Source: Owenia fusiformis (lineage: Eukaryota; Annelida; Polychaeta; Sabellida; Oweniidae). Taken from it: a stretch of 64,000 nucleotides of DNA. Location: the NCBI GenBank assembly GCA_903813345.2, contig CAIIXF020000012.1, positions 12,446,932 through 12,510,931 on the forward strand, given 5' to 3'. Every line of letters starts with the position of its first letter. The stretch's first letter is position 1. Of the stretch, positions 57,206 through 64,000 are shown one piece after another. Position numbers and translations under genes: made by a program. Below the pieces are notes generated by a model. That model saw nothing but the letters and a program-made list of their open reading frames with translations. It was not told the origin of the DNA and made no database searches.

Positions 57206-58676
57206 TTACGATAAATGCTGTTTTAAATAGGTTTTACGAATGCCAATGATTTCTCAAATTATGTAAGCTGAATGCATTCCATAATCCCTAGAATATTCTC
57301 TTGGAGGAATCCAATGGTAGTTCCAAGCAGATTTTTAGATGGCAGGTAAGTAAATTCTTTAGTACTCGCCTTATTGGGTTGAGTTAGTTTATATTCAAAA
57401 ATTATAGATGATTCTGTAAAGATGTCAATGTGGATGCTATATAGATTGCACACGTATGGTAAGCTGTATAATCCTATATTATGTAACACAAGTACAGTTT
57501 TGGTTGACATGATTGTGACTGAGTGAGAGATTAAACTCTTTAAGGTAGTTCTGCATGTTGATAATTTTTATTAATTTTGGTGATGAATACATTATCTGAT
57601 AATTATAAATTGGACAATATTTTTGACATTTTAAGTGGATATAAAGAATTATGGTAACATACACCATGGACCATGCATACACATACAATTACAAATGTGA
57701 AAATATTGTCCCTTTCATTGATTATCGGTATTTATAATCATGAAAATTAGTGAAAAATATTGAGACATATCTACCTTAAAATCAGATTGGCTTACAAGTA
57801 CTTAAGCTATTACTTAGCTAGTACTTATTTATAAGACATAAATTATTGTAATTGTATGATATCGTATTTGTGATTTGAATATACACTGTGATATTTGAGA
57901 AAAAGAATAACCCTAATATCTTAAAGCCAGAATCATTCATTGTCTTCCAATTTTCTAATAACCTCAGAAGTTCCTACTTTTTTAAAAAAAATACAATTTT
58001 CCATGATCATTGTTATGGTCTCAAACTTTTTTGTGGACGGTGTTCAGTGGTTGGTGTTTATCATTTGGCAGTTTGTGTTTGGCAGTTGGTGTCTGTAACA
58101 AATGGCAGGTGTTGACATTTTGCATGTGAATGCCTTGTCTTATAATGTAGCCAACTGCAATGGATGTAAAACGGATACAGTTAACTAATACTTTTCTTGG
58201 CATCAATTCAAATCATATGCTAATTTTAAATGAAAATGCTTTTTTTCATGTTTTACCACTCATAAATGCCATAATATCTCGATGTCACATTCAGGAAAAT
58301 ATGGCTATCAACAAGTTTTGAATTCTTACAATCCTGGAAGTTGTACATATAAGCATACACATCTGTCAGTTCAGCTTATGTGTAAAAGTTAATCCCCTAA
58401 GCCTTAATACCTGATGCATGAAATATTATGGATGAGTTACATAATATGTACTTGTGCTATTTAGGTTAATGTTGTGCTGTTTCACCAGATTTGACTGACA
58501 TCTTTAAATAACAACAATTTGATTTGATGATCAGACAGCAACAAAACATATTAAGTGGCCAAGACAAAAGAATGTTATATGATAGGCATTCTAGGGATTA
58601 AGGAATGCATTCAGCTTACATAATTTGAGAAATTATTGGCATACGTAAAACCTATTTAAAACAGCATTTATCGTAT
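57206..58676. mobile_element. ~1.47-kb transposon with ~95-bp inverted ends
   Basis: ACGATAAATGCTGTTTTAAA, AGGTTTTACG, CAATGATTTCTCAAATTATG and AGCTGAATGCATTCC at the left recur in complement at about 58580-58676. The interior contains a partial GTCACCACC-family piece (about 58013-58125) and no transposase frame. Confidence 0.75.
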
Positions 58677-59210
58677 TCAAAAGCGTTGAGCATCATTGAT
58701 TCCCAGCCCTCTGAAGTTTGAAAAATAAAAATACCTGGGTGTTAATCCATGGATTATCTTTGAAAATGAGAAATATATTTTTGGATTACATGGTGTAATC
58801 TTAAAGTAAACAAAATGTTTTAAAGTGTATTGATGTTTTTTGGATGAAAAACATAAGCAAAATTCATGAAAAAATCCCCCGATTCATTCTACAAACAACT
58901 CGCTCTCCTTTGTAAAAATGTTTTATTTTCAAGAAAAGGGATGTCCTTATTGAGTGTCGATAAAAACGGTTACATATAAGGATACTATGACAGAAGGTGC
59001 GTACCACTCTTCTGATTCTAGTGTAGAGTTGTCGCCATACCAGGTGAAATCTTGCCGGAGGCAGTAGGTACAGCAAAGGCCGTACACGAGGATCATTCAA
59101 TGAACACTGATAAATTATTGATTCTCCCAATCCTCCGATCAAAGGGGTTCAAAATCCAGAACATATTCTTTCTTTTTACGAAGGAGGTACGGATTCTGGA
59201 CACCTGCTTA
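58677..59210. other. Intergenic, dispersed repeat
   Basis: About 58698-58785 repeats 49985-50085. No gene is supported in the remainder. Confidence 0.35.
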
Positions 59211-59601
59211 GAGTCCATTTCACTGCTTCAGTTCGTCAGTAGAACGGCAAAAATAAGAAATTGGGAGACCATTGTGCAATAATATATGGAAAAGTATATT
59301 AATAATGTACATGAATGACATTTGTATATCTTGGATTGCTTCTAGTTTGGCTTATAAAGTGTGTGGCCTCTTATATTTGGATGTTTCTCTGCCATGTTAT
59401 TTTCAGTAAGATTAACATGGCTGAAATTCTTCAAATTACAAGACGGCACAGGCTTATTGCACAAAAAACTAAAAAATCTGAAATATACAAATGTCATTCA
59501 TGTACATTATGAATATACTTTTCCATATATTATTGCACAATAGTCTCCCAATTTCTTATTTTTGCCGTTCTACTGACGAAATGAAGCAGTGAAATGGACT
59601 C
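59211..59601. mobile_element. 391-bp foldback MITE, copy 2
   Basis: Same length and arms as 23114-23504, TA-flanked (CTTA-GAGTCC and GGACTC-TA). Its central core (TGGATTGCTTCTAGTTTGGC) is in the opposite orientation relative to the flanking plus strand. The short open frame in it mirrors one in the other copy and is not a gene. Confidence 0.88.
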
Positions 59602-62600
59602 TAGGAGGATGGATTCCCTCACAAGCATGGAAATGAGAGCACTTGTATCAGTATATTGGACAACCCCCGTATTCAGTTAGAATCTGCGCTAATAGAGCCT
59701 TTTCCGCGATATCAATTCACAAGCTGGTGATTTTTGTTTTGAATGCGACTGTATAGACTATTTTTAACCCGAGGGTCAGAGCGTAGTACATTGGAAGTAG
59801 AAAAATCATTATATTAGAAAAGGTTCCTATTATTTTCTTTATGTCGTTTCTGTGCAACTACTCTCCAACAAAAGGTTGATGTTGTTACACGAAGTTATCG
59901 CCGATAATTCATCTATAACGCATGATGATGACACAAAAGAACTTAATTGATTTTTTGAAATATTTTGGAAGGAATAACGATTTCTTGGGCCCAGCGTACA
60001 CCGGATACTTTTTTATCAAATATTGATCTTTTGCAGTATCTCACTATTACGGCGTAGTAGTCAATCAACTCAGTCTGGAGTTTAAAGCCCGGCATATCAT
60101 CTTCATGTTACGGCAATATACGATGCCACTGACGTCGTTTTAGGTTATTTTAGGATAATCTTTTACGTCATTAGTTTTGCTATAACGGCTACAGTAGACT
60201 CCTTATCGAAATATTGATTGAGCATCTTTTAATATGAATGTCTGAGAATCAAGTTCTAATAGATAACTGATGTACTAGAGGAGGTCGTAAGCGATTCTTG
60301 CGTGCCGTCTTGATCATATGCGGAAGGGAGTACCGTTGAATGACACCTCGTGTCTTTGAATCGTGCATTCAGACTTGATAAATGGATTTATCTTCGGATT
60401 GGAATTACTGGGAAATCGTATTTATTTTCGATGGAACGCTGGTTAAAAAGAGTGAGGTCGTGCGGAGTATCTGGGCATGGCTTGATCAATAAATAATACC
60501 CTGCTTTGCAGAGATCGAGATTACTTAATACTGAGACCTATAAAGCGAGTATTATGTTCATTACTGGCTAGAATTATGAACGTAAACGACAAAAACAAAG
60601 CAGAATGCTGTTTTAATCACATTCTTCCCAGACGCATCAGAAATTGCTTCGGAATAAGAGCACCTAGTGTCAAATGGTCATAAGTACATCACACAGAGCC
60701 CCGCAGAGTATTTGTAATATAAAACCGGCGCACGATCGCGCTTCATTGTGACATATCTGTCTCATTACGTCTCTAAAACGGACAAAGGACACGGAAATCA
60801 ATGTCTTAATGATGAAGATTACTTGCAATATGGGATGATGGATGTCTATACCTGTATCTTATTTGGATTGTTCTAGACCAGTTCACTTGCAACAGGATAA
60901 TATTGTAGTGGATATAGAATTGGGGTTGTAGCCATGGTCTCAAAATAGGTGAGGAAAATTTTAATATGTGAGGGGAAGTTAGTGAGGCAAATTAGGCGAG
61001 GCAATAACGCAGATGCGAGTAGGTAGTTTCCAGATTCACCACCAGGTGGCTCGTTCGGGTCAGATAGCATGGCGGGTATAGTAGAAAGTTCCCTTTAACT
61101 TAAATTACATCTATTTGCGTGGTTCAATTTTCATATAACCCTTATGTATCTAATAGTTATGTAAATTAAAATATGTCCAGTAAAAGAAAATGTTATCTGT
61201 CCAATACAAGAAAAAATAATTCACTTTTTGTGATTTTGTAACATGGGGTCTATATGGGGAATCAACCCGAACAAGAAGTCACATTTTCAAAAAAAAAATT
61301 TTCAAAGTTGATAGACAATTTTCGAAAGCATACTTCTAGATGTACTTTTACATGCAGATTTCAAATATGACATCGCTTTGACTGAATTTTGAATATTTAA
61401 TGACGTAAACCAAGATTATTTCTACTCGCATCTAGTCTATTGAGATAAATAGGATTAAAAAAACTACCTCGAGACATAATTTTGAAAGTTTTCCTCAAAA
61501 AGTAATCAGAACATTACATTTCAAATGCAACACATGAGATTGAAATAACTTGAAATAACAAAAACTAACACAAACATTTTTTACTGTAAAATGTTGGGGG
61601 ATTTGCATCGCATGTCTAATGCCTTGCTTACATCCAGTTAGTTTAGTTAGCTTTAGTCTACTAGGAAATGGGTACAGTTAAAATAATTCAATATAGTGTT
61701 GTATTCTAGAACACGGTATGAATTTAGTGAGGTATTTGCGGTCTAATAGACTTTAATAGTAAACAGAATAGACCTGCAGCAACGGACATCATGGCATACA
61801 CAGCTAAAGTTATTTCTACCTCATAATATTCTATTCAATTCAATTTAAAGATAACGTGTGATATTTACAATGGCAGTTGTATGAAGTGCAGTTGTATAAA
61901 AACACAAAGTAGTTTATGGATATAGTACATTAATTGAACCACAATCGAAGATGCTTGAAAGAGGCGGAAAGAGAGACATTATAACATACACGTTTAGAAA
62001 TTTGAGTCTTGAGATCTCCAGAGGGAAGGTTGTTTCAGATATATACACACGTATGTAGCCGTACATTACGACCTAAAACATCACGACCTTAAGTCCAATT
62101 TCGGTTGTTTTGGTATAGAACAGTTGAGGAAGTCGGCTGGCATGCGACCTTATCTTTTACCACACTGCGTTCTATTAAGTGCATCTGAGAAAAATGTAAA
62201 TGAGTTGAAAAAACAGAATTTCATGCTTTGTGTTTATTATTTTTACAGTATCGCATATGAGGAAAATATTTTAATAATGTCATAATAAGGATATAAAAAC
62301 TCTTATCGTGTTTTGTGATTAATTTGAATGTACTACATATGATCATGAGGCCATCAAATACAGATAACTGAGCTTCAAGGATGTCCATGGAGCAATACCA
62401 ATTCCGAGCGTGAGCGTGATATTTAAAATATCAGTAGAAAGAATGATTTGTTGGGGTGCTTTGACCTATAACGTGCATTTTCACTTGGACTGGGACTATG
62501 ACTTTATTACAATGCCCCGTGTATGCGGATGCTCTTATCGCCTATCTATTTGGGAAAATGCTCTCACTTAAAAAATATTCACTGTAGACTTCATGTTTAA

Positions 62601-62672
62601 TACTGTATAGTAATATTAATGGTTGCAATATCAACAAAACTCATATATTAACTAAATGTTTTTTCTTATTAG
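59602..62672. other. Gene-poor stretch with a possible TATA-type promoter
   Basis: No exon is clearly supported. At 60718-60724 a TATAAAA box precedes a short GC-rich segment (CCGGCGCACGATCGCGC) and a candidate initiator at about 60748. This could be a core promoter for a plus-strand gene, perhaps the one ending at 62771, but no coding exon linking them was found. Confidence 0.25.
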
Positions 62673-62771
62673 GAAGAAGTGATTCGAGAATTAGTATCTC
62701 TCGCCCAGAAGGGAAAACAGAACTATGAAATGGCCTGCTCGACTAGAAGCCTTCTGGCGTGCAAAGACTAA
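62673..62771 (+). CDS. Candidate terminal exon of an unidentified gene
   Basis: A good acceptor (TTTTTTCTTATTAG) is followed by an open 32-codon frame starting EEVIRELVSLAQKGKQNY, ending SLLACKD and a stop. Codon content looks protein-like compared with the surrounding AT-rich sequence. The protein is not recognised and no upstream exon was located, so this is tentative. Confidence 0.25.
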   Translation, partial: EEVIRELVSLAQKGKQNYEMACSTRSLLACKD

Positions 62772-63657
62772 TTTAAGACTCTCGGATGATAGTAAACCAT
62801 ACGTCCACCTGTTCGTGTGTATATATATAGGAATAGCCATAGGTAACTATATTTTATTACATGCAGTTCAGGGGCGAATCTGAAAACTAACAAGGGAGTG
62901 GGGTAATTTAAGTCTGTTTGAAACTTTGGACACCTAAAACCCCATGGCCCATTTTCTTAAAAATGTGGCCTCATATTCAACAAACTAAGGCCCAAAAAGA
63001 TCCAGTAACGCCAAAAGAGGTCCACTTATTGGGAATCTTGGGGGTGGGGGTGCCTAATACGCCAGTGCAGTATATATATGTACAACTACACACTATGCAT
63101 ATGCATTATACTGTAAGGCTAAAGAATGAGTTCAGCAAACTGAAATAGCATTCCATTATTTACGTTGAATTCTTGTATAATTAAAGTGTTTTCTCCATAG
63201 TGCACTTGTCTGTCTGGCCGGCGGTCTTGATTGTATTTCTAAAAATATAAACGGTTCAAAGACTTAAAATGAGGTGGGAACGACGGGAAGGGGGGGGGGG
63301 GGGGCGTACACTATATATCCCCCTTTGTAAGTTTGTCATTCCTAAGTCTCAAAATATTATTGCCTTTTTGTTCTTAATTTTGTTCCTATTCAATCGGAAT
63401 ATTTAGTATATGTCGGAAAAATCTGATAAAAACAATTCATTAGCAGGTTTTAACATCTGGTCCAAAAAGACCCCTGCTTGTCAAACCTTTGGAGGGGAGT
63501 GTAGTTTTATTGGATTACAGACCAAATGTAATTAGAAATACTCTCTCCGATATTTAATCATCTAAACATATGGCTACATCTGTCTATGACTCTATATGTC
63601 TAAAAGAGTATTTAATATCTATCAATGCACACAACCATATTAATCAACTCAGTTATT
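62772..63657. other. Intergenic, no gene seen
   Basis: Contains short TA repeats and a G-run of about 15 near 63290. No supported exon. Confidence 0.3.
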
Positions 63658-63830
63658 CCCGGTGTGAAAGAAATGATGGTCCCCCAGGGATTATGGTCCC
63701 CTTTCTACGGCCCTTACTGGCCCTAGTTGCGTATAAGATAATGAGGGAAAGAGTTGTATTTAGGTCACCATATAAATCAATGGAGAGTAGGACCATAATT
63801 TGATTGGACCTCCTACCCTTTTACACCGGG
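63658..63830. mobile_element. GGTCC-family MITE, single form, 173 bp
   Basis: Ends CCCGGTGTGAAAG and CTTTTACACCGGG-type complements are flanked by ATT on both sides, a possible 3-bp duplication. The body is almost identical to one arm of 27568-27917, which shows a recently active family. Confidence 0.8.
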
Positions 63831-64000
63831 ATTATTCCAGTTTCTCCATAGCTACCTGTACGTGTATCAATGAAAAAGATTTGCCAATAGCATTTTGACT
63901 ACCAATCTGATGGTCATGAAATATGGTTAGCTGGTAGGAAATTGAATGTTGTACAAATATGTCAAATATCAGATAATTACCTAAAATAACAAAGATATGA

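Noticed and set aside
23203-59543. Matching 60-65 codon frames at 23203-23400 and 59315-59512
   Set aside because: Both come from the core of the same 391-bp non-coding MITE.

Overview
The window looks like nuclear DNA of an invertebrate animal, most likely a marine deuterostome (the taxon is an inference). It is AT-rich. Genes are split by spliceosomal introns with GT/AG ends. Miniature inverted-repeat elements (MITEs), foldbacks and satellites fill much of the rest. Most coding information lies in short exons, so the gene models below were built by matching splice sites and reading phases.

Layout. (1) 5.4-16.3 kb: two complete, tandem, minus-strand sigma-class glutathione S-transferase genes with five exons of identical size (133/93/116/108/174 nt, 207 aa each). 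They are separated by a minisatellite and a 5'-truncated non-LTR retrotransposon with an open reverse-transcriptase frame. The 5' flank of each gene carries a diffuse ~35-bp repeat. Upstream of the second gene this becomes a ~2-kb array of a 106-bp unit, which is a trimer of the 35-bp monomer. (2) 19.3-26.3 kb: a two-exon MTRFR (C12orf65)-like mitochondrial ribosome-rescue factor on minus and a five-exon POP5 (RNase P/MRP subunit) gene on plus, head to head. (3) 28.3-31.5 kb: a three-exon gene for a 454-aa intracellular protein with a chymotrypsin-like His/Asp/Ser triad. (4) 31.7-42.9 kb, minus: one large class C GPCR gene. Ten phase-compatible exons encode three tandem Venus-flytrap ligand-binding modules, each followed by a short IG[SY]W...C..C linker, then one mGluR-type seven-helix domain, about 1,844 residues in all. 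(5) 43-64 kb: no convincing gene. It holds large foldback elements, nested transposons, several tandem repeats, tRNA-like sequences and one candidate terminal exon near 62.7 kb.

The genes do not form a pathway: detoxification or prostaglandin chemistry (GST), translation rescue and RNA processing (MTRFR, POP5), proteolysis and signalling. The most unusual item is the triple-flytrap receptor. Next are a CACGGTG-ended, 5-bp-TSD (Transib/RAG-like) element whose empty site is preserved in the paralogous GST intron, and the monomer-to-trimer history of the satellite.
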